A stretch of DNA of 64,000 nucleotides from Cronobacter condimenti 1330 (GTDB taxonomy: Bacteria > Pseudomonadota > Gammaproteobacteria > Enterobacterales > Enterobacteriaceae): the NCBI RefSeq assembly GCF_001277255.1, contig NZ_CP012264.1:2666001-2730000 (forward strand), read 5' to 3'. Each line of letters begins with the position of its first letter. Position 1 is the first letter of the stretch. The position numbers and the translations under genes are program-made. Below are positions 26,411-34,304 of this stretch, piece after piece. The notes below the pieces were generated by a model. The model saw nothing but the letters and a program-made list of their open reading frames with translations. It was not told the origin of the DNA and made no database searches.

Positions 26411-27208
26411 ATGATTAAGTGGCCCTGGAAAGCAAATGACACCGCCGCGCTGGCCCCCCTCCCCTGGGAATCGGCCCTCGCCATCCCTGTTCTGGCGGGT
26501 CTTACCGACGACCAACAACAGAAGCTGGCGCGCTTCGCCGAGCGTTTTTTACAGCAAAAACGGCTGGTTCCCTTACAGGGCTTTGAGCTTGATGAACTCA
26601 AAAGCGCACGCATCGCCCTGCTCTTTTGCCTGCCGGTGCTGGAGCTCGGCTTTGAGTGGCTCGACGGCTTCCATGAAGTGCTGATTTACCCGGCGCCATT
26701 CGTCGTGGATGACGAGTGGGAAGACGATATCGGCCTTGTGCATAACCAGCGCGTGGTGCAGTCAGGTCAGAGCTGGCAACAGGGGCCGATTATTCTCAAC
26801 TGGCTTGATATCCAGGACTCTTTCGACGCCTCCGGTTTTAACCTCATCGTCCATGAAGTGGCGCACAAGCTGGATATGCGCAACGGCGATCGCGCAAGCG
26901 GCATTCCGCTAATCCCGCTGCGCGAAGTCGCAGGCTGGGAGCACGACCTGCACGCCGCGATGGAAAACATTCAGGATGAGATAGACCTCGTCGGTGAAAG
27001 CGCCGCCAGTATTGACGCTTACGCCGCGACCGACCCGGCGGAATGTTTCGCGGTGCTTTCTGAATACTTCTTCAGCGCACCGGAACTCTTCGCGCCGCGC
27101 TTCCCGTCGCTGTGGCAGCGCTTCTGCCAGTTCTACGGGCAAGATCCGCTGCTGCGCCTGCGTCAGAGTGAGACAATTACCCTTCCCGAAGACCGTCAGG
27201 TATATTAA
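26411..27208 (+). CDS. mtfA: Zinc metallopeptidase MtfA (Mlc titration factor)
   Basis: Cytosolic zinc peptidase that binds and inactivates the glucose-PTS repressor Mlc, so it links to ptsG control. 265 residues, normal length. The zinc motif HEVAHKLDMRNG (HExxH) lies in the second half, with the downstream ligand in the DPAECFAVLSEYFF region. It lies between tRNA-Ser(CGA) and a tRNA-Asn, as in Escherichia. Confidence 0.97.
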   Translation: MIKWPWKANDTAALAPLPWESALAIPVLAGLTDDQQQKLARFAERFLQQKRLVPLQGFELDELKSARIALLFCLPVLELGFEWLDGFHEVLIYPAPFVVDDEWEDDIGLVHNQRVVQSGQSWQQGPIILNWLDIQDSFDASGFNLIVHEVAHKLDMRNGDRASGIPLIPLREVAGWEHDLHAAMENIQDEIDLVGESAASIDAYAATDPAECFAVLSEYFFSAPELFAPRFPSLWQRFCQFYGQDPLLRLRQSETITLPEDRQVY

Positions 27209-27309
27209 AACCCCAAACTGACGCAGAATTAAGCATTTGAATCCATAGCGTAATTTTTTGCGTTGACACCGATACGGGGCATGATTATTATGCGCCCCGT
27301 TCACACGAT

Positions 27310-27385
27310 TCCTCTGTAGTTCAGTCGGTAGAACGGCGGACTGTTAATCCGTATGTCACTGGTTCGAGTCCAGTCAGAGGAGCCA
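27310..27385 (+). tRNA. asnT: tRNA-Asn(GTT), copy 1
   Basis: A 76-base tRNA with encoded CCA. Acceptor TCCTCTG pairs with CAGAGGA, anticodon loop CTGTTAATC has GTT, and the T-arm is CTGGTTCGAGTCCAG. One of four identical copies in this window. The symbol follows the position next to mtfA. Confidence 0.97.
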
Positions 27386-27393
27386 AATTTAAG

Positions 27394-27418
27394 AAGCCCG
27401 CTTTTAGCGGGCTTTTTG
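27394..27418 (+). terminator. Terminator of tRNA-Asn copy 1
   Basis: AAGCCCGC and GCGGGCTT with loop TTTTA, followed by TTTTT. The same hairpin follows copy 2. Confidence 0.85.
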
Positions 27419-27652
27419 CTTTTCCCGCATCCGCTATGCATGGCTGTTCCCCACCACATAATCCTCTGTGCATCCCGGCTCCCTGAGTCAAATTGCCCTT
27501 TCCGATCGCTCACGACGCAAAACAGTTTTCACCTGACAGCGGTCGCGGTAGTCTCAGTAACGCTTTGCTTTTGCTGTAAACGATGTGAGTAACCTTTTAA
27601 CTGATTAAATAACAATAAAAAGACAGCTTGTTGAGAAACGGACAGGACAACT

Positions 27653-28972
27653 ATGGACTCCTCGCTCATTACGCCCCGCCATAATGAAGAAATCCCGCGT
27701 GGTTACCGCGCACGCCGCGCCGCCTGGGGCAGTTTCGCCGGTGCGGTCGTCGACTGGTTTGATTTTTTACTGTATGGCATCACAGCGGCGCTGGTCTTTA
27801 ACAGCCAGTTCTTCCCGCAGATAGACCCAGCAATGGGCACGCTTGCCGCCTTTGCCACGTTTGGCGTCGGCTTTTTGTTCCGGCCACTCGGCGGAATAGT
27901 CTTCGGTCACTTCGGCGATCGTCTTGGCCGCAAGCGGATGCTGATGATGACCGTCTGGATGATGGGCATCGCCACCGCCTGTATCGGCATTCTTCCCTCT
28001 TTCGCCACAATTGGCTGGTGGGCGCCGGTCCTGCTGGTGACGCTGCGTGCCATTCAGGGGTTCGCCGTGGGCGGCGAATGGGGCGGCGCGGCGCTGCTTG
28101 CCGTTGAAAGCGCGCCGTCGGGTAAAAAGGCGTTTTACAGCAGCGGTATTCAGGTAGGTTATGGCGTTGGGCTGTTGCTCTCCACCGGGCTGGTGTCGCT
28201 TATCAGCAGCCTGACGACAGATGCGCAGTTTCTGAGCTGGGGCTGGCGCCTGCCGTTTTTATTCAGCATCGTGCTGGTGCTGGGCGCGCTGTGGGTACGC
28301 AACGGTATGGAAGAGTCAGCCGAATTCGAGCGCGCGCAGGCCGAACGACCCATAAAGGCGAAAACGCGCCTGCCGGTCTTCGAGGCGCTGGCGCGCCATC
28401 CTGGCGCCTTCCTGAAAATTATCGCCCTGCGCCTGTGTGAACTGCTGACCATGTATATCGTCACCGCTTTTGCGCTTAACTATTCGACGCAAAATCTGGG
28501 CCTGCCGCGCGAGCTGTTTCTTAATATCGGCTTGCTGGTGGGCGGAGTTAGTTGCCTGACCATTCCGCTGTTTGCCTGGATGGCGGACCGTTACGGGCGC
28601 AGGCGCATTTATATCACCGGTGCGCTCCTCGGCGCGCTTTGCGCCTTCCCTTTCTTCATGGCGCTTGAGGCTCGCTCTATGGTGGGCGTGGTGATTTTCT
28701 CGCTGATGCTCGCCAATATCGCCCACGATATGGTGGTCTGCGTACAGCAGCCGATGTTTACCGAGATGTTTGGCGCAGGGTATCGCTACAGCGGCGCGGG
28801 CGTGGGATATCAGGTCGCAAGCGTGGTCGGCGGCGGTTTTACGCCGTTTATCGCGGCGGCGCTGCTCACTTTCTCCGGCGGCGAATGGCATACGGTCGCG
28901 ATTTATCTGATGGCAGGTTGCCTGCTCTCGGCACTCACGGCGCTCTTTATCAAAACGCCGGCACCGCAGTAA
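27653..28972 (+). CDS. shiA: Shikimate:H+ symporter ShiA
   Basis: Major facilitator superfamily transporter for shikimate (metabolite:H+ symporter group). 439 residues with 12 predicted membrane segments. Family blocks include WFDFLLYGITAALVF near the N-terminus, FGDRLGRKRMLMM (the MFS loop 2-3 signature), RAIQGFAVGGEWGGAAL and ALRLCELLTMYIVTAFALNY. It matches Escherichia ShiA closely. A palindrome at about 28980-29008 (GCCCCACTCGC / GCGGGTGGGGC) separates it from the convergent cbl. Confidence 0.96.
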   Translation: MDSSLITPRHNEEIPRGYRARRAAWGSFAGAVVDWFDFLLYGITAALVFNSQFFPQIDPAMGTLAAFATFGVGFLFRPLGGIVFGHFGDRLGRKRMLMMTVWMMGIATACIGILPSFATIGWWAPVLLVTLRAIQGFAVGGEWGGAALLAVESAPSGKKAFYSSGIQVGYGVGLLLSTGLVSLISSLTTDAQFLSWGWRLPFLFSIVLVLGALWVRNGMEESAEFERAQAERPIKAKTRLPVFEALARHPGAFLKIIALRLCELLTMYIVTAFALNYSTQNLGLPRELFLNIGLLVGGVSCLTIPLFAWMADRYGRRRIYITGALLGALCAFPFFMALEARSMVGVVIFSLMLANIAHDMVVCVQQPMFTEMFGAGYRYSGAGVGYQVASVVGGGFTPFIAAALLTFSGGEWHTVAIYLMAGCLLSALTALFIKTPAPQ

Positions 28973-29013
28973 CCGAAGCGCCCCACTCGCCTTACGCGGG
29001 TGGGGCTACACCC

Positions 29014-29967
29014 TTATATCTGATAATCAATCACCACTTCGCCCGCAGGCTCCAGCGCCTGCTGTTTGATTTCCTCAAGCGACAATCCGTTGTTGCAAAG
29101 TTCGATAAACCGCCAGACGTAGTTGCGCTGCAATTGACCCCGCTTGAGACCGAGCCAGACCGTACTGGCATCAAAGAGATGCCGCGTATCAAGGCGTGTC
29201 AGACAGTTCTCGTCATGAGCATCGCTTGCAAGCTCCGCCACCAGCCCAATCCCCAGGCCCAGTTCAACGTACGTTTTGATGACGTCCGAATCCTGCGCGC
29301 TCAGCACGATATCCGGCGTCAGCCCTTTGCGGCTGAAGGCTTCATCAATCCGCGAGCGGCCGGTTATCCCTTGCCGGTACGTGATAAGCGGCCAGCGGCT
29401 GATATCGTCAAGCGTGAGCGGGTTCGCCTGCGTCAACGGATGATCCTTTGGCACCAGTAAACTGTGGTGCCAGCGAAACCACGGATACGCCACCAGCCCA
29501 GGATCGGCGCTGAGGCGTTCGCTGGCAATGCCGATATCCGCCGTGCCGTTTTGAAGTAACGTGTTTATCTCCTGCGGCGTCCCCTGGATGAGCTCAAGGC
29601 GAACCTCGGGAAAGAGCGAACGAAAGGTTTTTATGATGGCCGGAAGACTGTAGCGGGCCTGCGTATGCGTCGTCGCGATAGTCAATATCCCGCTGGCGTC
29701 ATTCGTGAAGTGGTCGGCGAGGCGGCGCACATTACTGGCCTCGTTAAGGATGCGCTCGGCAATCACCAGCAGCGCTTTACCAGGCTCAGTCATTCCCAGA
29801 AGCCGCTTGCCGCGACGAATGAAAATCTCAATGCCCAGCTCTTCTTCCAGCTCGCGAATATGGCGACTGACGCCGGACTGCGAGGTATAAAGCATGTTGG
29901 CGACTTCAGTGAGATTAAAATCCCGCCTTGCCGCCTCGCGAATAATTTTAAGCTGCTGGAAATTCAC
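29014..29967 (-). CDS. cbl: LysR-type regulator Cbl
   Basis: CysB-like activator of sulfonate-sulfur utilisation genes (ssu, tau) in Escherichia. About 317 residues with an N-terminal helix-turn-helix (NLTEVANMLYTSQSGVSRHI) and a C-terminal domain with ATTHTQARYSLP and LDTRHLFDASTVWLGLK. A GTG start at 29967 is chosen because it gives the conserved (M)NFQQLKIIREAAR and follows GGGGG; the earlier ATG at 29985 lacks a ribosome site. Read in the same direction as nac, with about 100 bases between, as in Escherichia where nac can drive cbl. Confidence 0.95.
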   Translation of the reverse strand: MNFQQLKIIREAARRDFNLTEVANMLYTSQSGVSRHIRELEEELGIEIFIRRGKRLLGMTEPGKALLVIAERILNEASNVRRLADHFTNDASGILTIATTHTQARYSLPAIIKTFRSLFPEVRLELIQGTPQEINTLLQNGTADIGIASERLSADPGLVAYPWFRWHHSLLVPKDHPLTQANPLTLDDISRWPLITYRQGITGRSRIDEAFSRKGLTPDIVLSAQDSDVIKTYVELGLGIGLVAELASDAHDENCLTRLDTRHLFDASTVWLGLKRGQLQRNYVWRFIELCNNGLSLEEIKQQALEPAGEVVIDYQI

Positions 29968-30068
29968 AACGCCCCCGGAAGCCATTCAACATGACGCTAT
30001 TGTTAAAGCCCCCCGGCGGGCATCACAAATAATAAAAAGCAGCCTGTTATTCCCGTTCGGAATATCCG

Positions 30069-30986
30069 TTAGCCAACCAGCATCAACTCGCGGTTTTCCA
30101 GCGCCGGGCGTGTTACCAGCGACAGCAGAATATCTTTCACGGCCTGCGCCTGCGGCGTCAAGGGTAAGCGGGATGAGACATTAAGCGAGAGCGGCAGCGT
30201 CATTGACGGGCTGGTAATGCGCGCGAACCAGCCGTTCGCAGAGCCGGCAAGCGAACGCGCTGCGGATTCGGGCATAACCGTCACCCCCATGCCGCTTGCG
30301 ATAGCCGCGCTGAGCGTCGAGAACGACTCAATTTCGCCAATGATTTTCGCCGTGAGACGACGCAGCGAGAACGCCTCGTCCACACGTTTTCGCACAGCGC
30401 TATAGTCGCGCGGCAGGAACAGATTCATCTGGGCGACGCTCGCAAGATCAACGCTCTGCCCCGGACAATCGCGGGTACCGACCAGGAAGAGATCTTCTTT
30501 AATCAGTGGCTGACCAGTCAACCCGGCGACCGGGGCGCGGTCATACAGCACCGCCATATCCAGCTGACCGCTCAGCAGCTTATCGTTCAGTGCCGCACCG
30601 CTGTCTTCATGCAGGTACACCATAACATCCGGCAATTCGGCGCGAACCGCCTGAAGGAGCGGCATGGTAACAGAAGAAGCCGCGGTGCCCGGCGCAAGCC
30701 CGATAGAGACCTGCCCCTGTAACGTCTGCCCGACATTATTTACGGCGAGCTGCGCCTGTTCGCACTGGCGCAAAATCGTGCGGGCATGCGCATAAAGGAT
30801 TTTCCCGGCTTCCGTTGGCGTCACGCCGCGTTTGGTGCGAATCAACAGCTGCTGATCCATCTCTCCCTCCAGCGTCGCAACCTGCTGGCTTAACGCGGGC
30901 TGCGCAATATGCAGCACTTCAGCGGCCTGTGTCAGGCTACCGATATCGACGATTTTTACGAAGTATTTCAGTCGTCTTAAGTTCAT
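30069..30986 (-). CDS. nac: Nitrogen assimilation control regulator Nac
   Basis: LysR-type regulator made under nitrogen limitation that couples sigma-54/NtrC signals to sigma-70 genes. 305 residues. The start at 30986 (MNLRRLKYFVKIVDIGSLTQAAEVLHIAQPALSQQ region) follows AGGAGG. The C-terminal domain contains EDLFLVGTRDCPGQSVD. A sigma-54 -24/-12 element and an NtrC site lie upstream in the order and spacing expected for nac. Confidence 0.96.
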   Translation of the reverse strand: MNLRRLKYFVKIVDIGSLTQAAEVLHIAQPALSQQVATLEGEMDQQLLIRTKRGVTPTEAGKILYAHARTILRQCEQAQLAVNNVGQTLQGQVSIGLAPGTAASSVTMPLLQAVRAELPDVMVYLHEDSGAALNDKLLSGQLDMAVLYDRAPVAGLTGQPLIKEDLFLVGTRDCPGQSVDLASVAQMNLFLPRDYSAVRKRVDEAFSLRRLTAKIIGEIESFSTLSAAIASGMGVTVMPESAARSLAGSANGWFARITSPSMTLPLSLNVSSRLPLTPQAQAVKDILLSLVTRPALENRELMLVG

Positions 30987-31043
30987 TTTGCCTCCTGTAC
31001 GGAATGCCAGAGCCAATGCCGGCAATGATGTCCTAAGAGGTTT

Positions 31044-31059
31044 TGCAAGATGCTTGCCA
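31044..31059 (-). promoter_or_regulatory. Sigma-54 promoter of nac
   Basis: On the minus strand TGGCAAGCATCTTGCA matches the -24/-12 consensus TGGCAC-N5-TTGCA with one mismatch and exact spacing. It reads toward nac, about 60 bases before its start codon. Confidence 0.88.
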
Positions 31060-31175
31060 GTTTTTACGTAGCGCGTGTGACTTATATAAATGCTTAAATT
31101 ATAAGAGAAAGCGATAACTTATCGTGATGTGGCTTTGAAACACTGTTTTGCTTATGCCCCATTAGAGGTATCGGC

Positions 31176-31191
31176 GCACCAGAATGGTGCA
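31176..31191. promoter_or_regulatory. NtrC binding site upstream of nac
   Basis: GCACCAGAATGGTGCA is a near-perfect dyad (GCACC-N5-GGTGC) matching the NtrC operator. It lies about 130-150 bases upstream of the sigma-54 promoter, a normal enhancer distance. Confidence 0.85.
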
Positions 31192-31303
31192 GATGATGCG
31201 GGCAGGCTGGTTTTGATGGTTTTCTCGGCAATCGGATTTTCTGTCGCGTTCAGGTCTTTACAACGCCAGGCGACCTCGGTACTATGCGCCCCGTTCACAC
31301 GAT

Positions 31304-31379
31304 TCCTCTGTAGTTCAGTCGGTAGAACGGCGGACTGTTAATCCGTATGTCACTGGTTCGAGTCCAGTCAGAGGAGCCA
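31304..31379 (+). tRNA. tRNA-Asn(GTT), copy 2
   Basis: 76 bases, identical to copy 1, including encoded CCA. The upstream TATGCGCCCCGTTCACACGA is shared with copy 1, so promoter regions are copied too. Confidence 0.97.
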
Positions 31380-31386
31380 GATTTAA

Positions 31387-31412
31387 AAAAGCCCGCTTTT
31401 AGCGGGCTTTTT
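31387..31412 (+). terminator. Terminator of tRNA-Asn copy 2
   Basis: AAAAGCCCGC and GCGGGCTTTT with loop TTTTA, followed by further T residues. Confidence 0.85.
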
Positions 31413-31423
31413 GCTTTTCTGCG

Positions 31424-32449
31424 TTAGTCGCGCCACCCCATCGCTGGCGCGACGTGCTGAAGAAGAGACTCAATAAGGTGCACGTTGTACTCCACACCCA
31501 GTTGATTCGGCACCGTCAGCAGTAACGTATCCGCCTCGGCAATCGCCTCGTCTTGTTTTAGCTGCTCAATGAGCGCCTCGGGTTCGGCCGCATAGCTGCG
31601 CCCGAAGATAGCGCGGGTTTTCTCATCAAGGAAACCGACCTTATCACTGTCTTCACGGCTGGCACCGAACCAGGCGCGATCCCGATTATCCATAAGCGGA
31701 AAGATGCTGCGGCTCACCGACACACGCGGTGTGCGGGTATGGCCTGCCGCAACCCAGGCGGCGCGGTAGGCACGGATCTGCTGTGCCTGCTGAATATGGA
31801 AAGGCTCGCCGGTTTCATCATCTTTGAGGGTCGAGCTTTGCAGGTTCATACCAAGCTTCGCCGCCCAGACCGCAGTGGCATTGGACCCGGCCCCCCACCA
31901 GATACGCTCGCGCAGCCCTTCAGACCAGGGTTCGAGCCGGAGCAGGCCAGGCGGGTTGGCGAACATCGGCTGCGGATTAGGTTTGGCAAACCCTTCCCCA
32001 CGCAATACTTCCAGCAACGCTTCGGTATGGCGACGCGCCATGTCGGATTCGTTTTCACCGGCGTCAGGCTCGTAGCCAAAATAGCGCCAGCCATCGATGA
32101 CCTGTTCCGGCGAACCGCGGCTAATGCCTAACTGCAGGCGCCCACCGGAAATGAGATCTGCAGCACCCGCGCTTTCTGCCATATAGAGCGGGTTCTCATA
32201 GCGCATGTCGATAACGCCGGTGCCTATCTCTATATGCCGGGTTTTGGCACCGATGGCAGCCAGCAGCGGAAACGGTGAAGCGAGCTGACGGGCGAAATGG
32301 TGTACACGGAAATAAGCGCCATCCGCACCGAGCTCCTCAGCTGCGACGGCTAAATCAATAGACTGCAGTAATGCATCTGCCGCCGTTCGGGTGGCGGACT
32401 GCGGCGACGGTGTCCAGTGACCAAATGACAAAAAACCAATTTTTTTCAT
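31424..32449 (-). CDS. Luciferase-like flavin-dependent monooxygenase
   Basis: LLM-class oxidoreductase (bacterial luciferase fold) of 341 residues, expected to use reduced FMN. Features include a TIM-barrel start KKIGFLSFGHWTP, GADGAYFRVHHFAR, IEIGTGVIDMRYENPLY and GISRGSPEQ. The start at 32449 follows AGGATACCCTTC. The substrate cannot be read from sequence. It is an accessory gene between tRNA-Asn copies, next to the BLUF-EAL gene and not part of the Escherichia backbone here. Confidence 0.85.
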   Translation of the reverse strand: MKKIGFLSFGHWTPSPQSATRTAADALLQSIDLAVAAEELGADGAYFRVHHFARQLASPFPLLAAIGAKTRHIEIGTGVIDMRYENPLYMAESAGAADLISGGRLQLGISRGSPEQVIDGWRYFGYEPDAGENESDMARRHTEALLEVLRGEGFAKPNPQPMFANPPGLLRLEPWSEGLRERIWWGAGSNATAVWAAKLGMNLQSSTLKDDETGEPFHIQQAQQIRAYRAAWVAAGHTRTPRVSVSRSIFPLMDNRDRAWFGASREDSDKVGFLDEKTRAIFGRSYAAEPEALIEQLKQDEAIAEADTLLLTVPNQLGVEYNVHLIESLLQHVAPAMGWRD

Positions 32450-32741
32450 GAAGGGTATCCTGCTTTTAGAGCGGACATCGCTTAAGTGGCGGGCAATAGA
32501 CGCGCCATACCCACTGCGGTGCCGGGTTCAGATACCCCACTTTGTCCTGTTAACGAGCAAGAATAAATGCCATTTGTTTCACATAAAGGTTCAAATTTAT
32601 TGATACAGATGTGCCGGCACAGGGGATGAAGTCATCCTACCGGGGGCTAAGTACCCTAAAAATAGAGCGTTACCATTGTCGTTGCTGGCAGCCCGATAAA
32701 TCGCTTAACGAGCAAAAAAGGCCTGGCCCTGAAGGATTTCC

Positions 32742-33959
32742 TTATCCAGCAACGGGCCAGCTTACCGACGGCGCGCGGTTAAGGGCGGGCCTGGCAAAAA
32801 GATAACCCTGGAAGTATTTGATGCCCGCCGCCGCAAGCCAGCACCACTCCTCTACTTTCTCAACCCCTTCCGCCACTACGGTAATCTCAAGCTCTGAACA
32901 GCATCGCAGGATGCCATGCACGATGGCCTGTTTCGGGCCGTAACGATGGATATCAGTGACAATGCTGCGGTCGATTTTAATGATCCCTGGCTGAAAGCGT
33001 GTGAGCAGCGACAACCCTGCAAACCCGGCGCCAAAGTCATCTATTGCAAGGTTAATACCCGCAGCGCGCAATTGGCGGATGACATGTTCAAATTCATCAA
33101 AGCAGGAGATCACTTCGCTCTCGGTTATCTCAATAATCACCTGCTGCGGCAGCAGGCCGTGACGCGCGATCTGCGCCAGCAAAATAGGCACCGCGTCCGG
33201 AATCTGTACCAGCGATCCGGGCTGCAGGTTCACGGAAATCATATGGCTGCCGATATTCACCGCTTTCGCAAGCGCAAAGGCAATGTCTTTCGCGTGGAGA
33301 TCGGCGTCATAAAGTTCGTCGCCAGACAACGAAGCAAGCCAGGCGGCAGGCGAGCCACCGTCAGCAGTACGGATAAGCGCTTCAAAGGCTTTAATTTTGC
33401 CGGTAAGCGGCTCCACGATAGGCTGCAACGCAAACTGGCACGGGGTATCGGCCACGGCAGACGGCAAAGCGTGCGGCGGGCACGGCGGCACGCTTTCGAC
33501 ACCGGCCCGCCAGGCGTCTGGCTGAAACTCGCGGGAGATGTACTGGCGGTCCGGGTAACTTAAAAAGGAGCGAATAAATTTATACACCCGCGCTTCACGG
33601 GCGAGACTGAACGGCACTACGCTTGATTGCACCACTGACTTCAGTACTGCGCGTGCTTTGACGTTGCGCAGGTCGAAGAGCATCATCCCAATGCTTTCAA
33701 AATGCCGACGCGGCGCGTAGTCGCGCATTAGTTCAACCACGAAATCGTGCCGCTCATCCTGGCTGATGCGCGCGAACAGGGCCTCGACCGAACTCAGCGG
33801 CCCTTCCAGCACCTGCAAAAACTGGTGACCATCAAAAACCAGAATGCCGCTAACCTGCATCCGGGCATTATAGATCTGTGCCTGCTTTACTATCGATGCA
33901 AGGCTTGCCTGGTCGATATCCCCTCGCGCCCGGCTGCGATAAATCAGGGTTGATAGCAT
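32742..33959 (-). CDS. BLUF-EAL blue-light-responsive c-di-GMP phosphodiesterase (BlrP1-like)
   Basis: A 405-residue two-domain photoreceptor. The N-terminal BLUF domain (~1-93) has the FAD-switch residues Tyr7 (IYRS), Asn31 and Gln49 (FLQVLEG). The C-terminal EAL domain (~165-400) keeps the catalytic set: FEALIRT, SVNLQPG, IEITESEV, DDFGAGFAGLS, IKID, AEGVE and QGYLF. It resembles Klebsiella BlrP1, an active light-stimulated enzyme, more than Escherichia BluF, whose EAL is degenerate (FEAIVQK). The start follows AGGAAAACG. Expected effect: light lowers c-di-GMP (inference). Confidence 0.92.
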   Translation of the reverse strand: MLSTLIYRSRARGDIDQASLASIVKQAQIYNARMQVSGILVFDGHQFLQVLEGPLSSVEALFARISQDERHDFVVELMRDYAPRRHFESIGMMLFDLRNVKARAVLKSVVQSSVVPFSLAREARVYKFIRSFLSYPDRQYISREFQPDAWRAGVESVPPCPPHALPSAVADTPCQFALQPIVEPLTGKIKAFEALIRTADGGSPAAWLASLSGDELYDADLHAKDIAFALAKAVNIGSHMISVNLQPGSLVQIPDAVPILLAQIARHGLLPQQVIIEITESEVISCFDEFEHVIRQLRAAGINLAIDDFGAGFAGLSLLTRFQPGIIKIDRSIVTDIHRYGPKQAIVHGILRCCSELEITVVAEGVEKVEEWCWLAAAGIKYFQGYLFARPALNRAPSVSWPVAG

Positions 33960-34304
33960 CGTTTTCCTGCGTGTTTAAGCTCTTTAGATAGTCAGTATAC
34001 CTGTCACTTTTCGCTGCAAGCCGGGATGAAACCCAAATATATTCTTCCAATCAATGCCATTGAACGTTTAATCTTCAAAAACAGGGACATAGCCGATAAA
34101 AATATTTATTCATAATGTGAATAGTTACACAGTCAGCGAAAACAGAAGGAGCAGCAGAAAGAAAGTGACAGCTCCGGCATGATGCCCCCGCTGGACACTT
34201 TACAGATTTATGCCATTGCGCCATTCCGTTTAGTTTCATAAACCTGTGACATATTATCAGGCACAGCACTTCTCCCGCTGTGCCACGTGGGACCAGGAGA
34301 CCTG
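33960..34304. other. Non-coding region between the BLUF-EAL gene and amn
   Basis: About 345 bases holding both divergent promoters. A Pho-box candidate lies at 34233-34250; the A+T-rich part around 34080-34130 may carry the other promoter. Confidence 0.5.
34233..34250 (+). promoter_or_regulatory. Pho box candidate upstream of amn
   Basis: GTTTCATAAACCTGTGAC resembles two Pho half-sites (consensus CTGTCAT-AAA-CTGTCAC). It lies about 55 bases before amn; amn is PhoB-regulated in Escherichia. Spacing to a -10 (TATTAT at 34252-34257) is tighter than usual, so this is a candidate only. Confidence 0.55.

Larger units (their letters stand above)
30987..31303. other. nac control region
   Basis: About 317 bases with no gene. 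It holds the nac sigma-54 promoter, an NtrC enhancer site and the promoter of tRNA-Asn copy 2. Confidence 0.6.
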
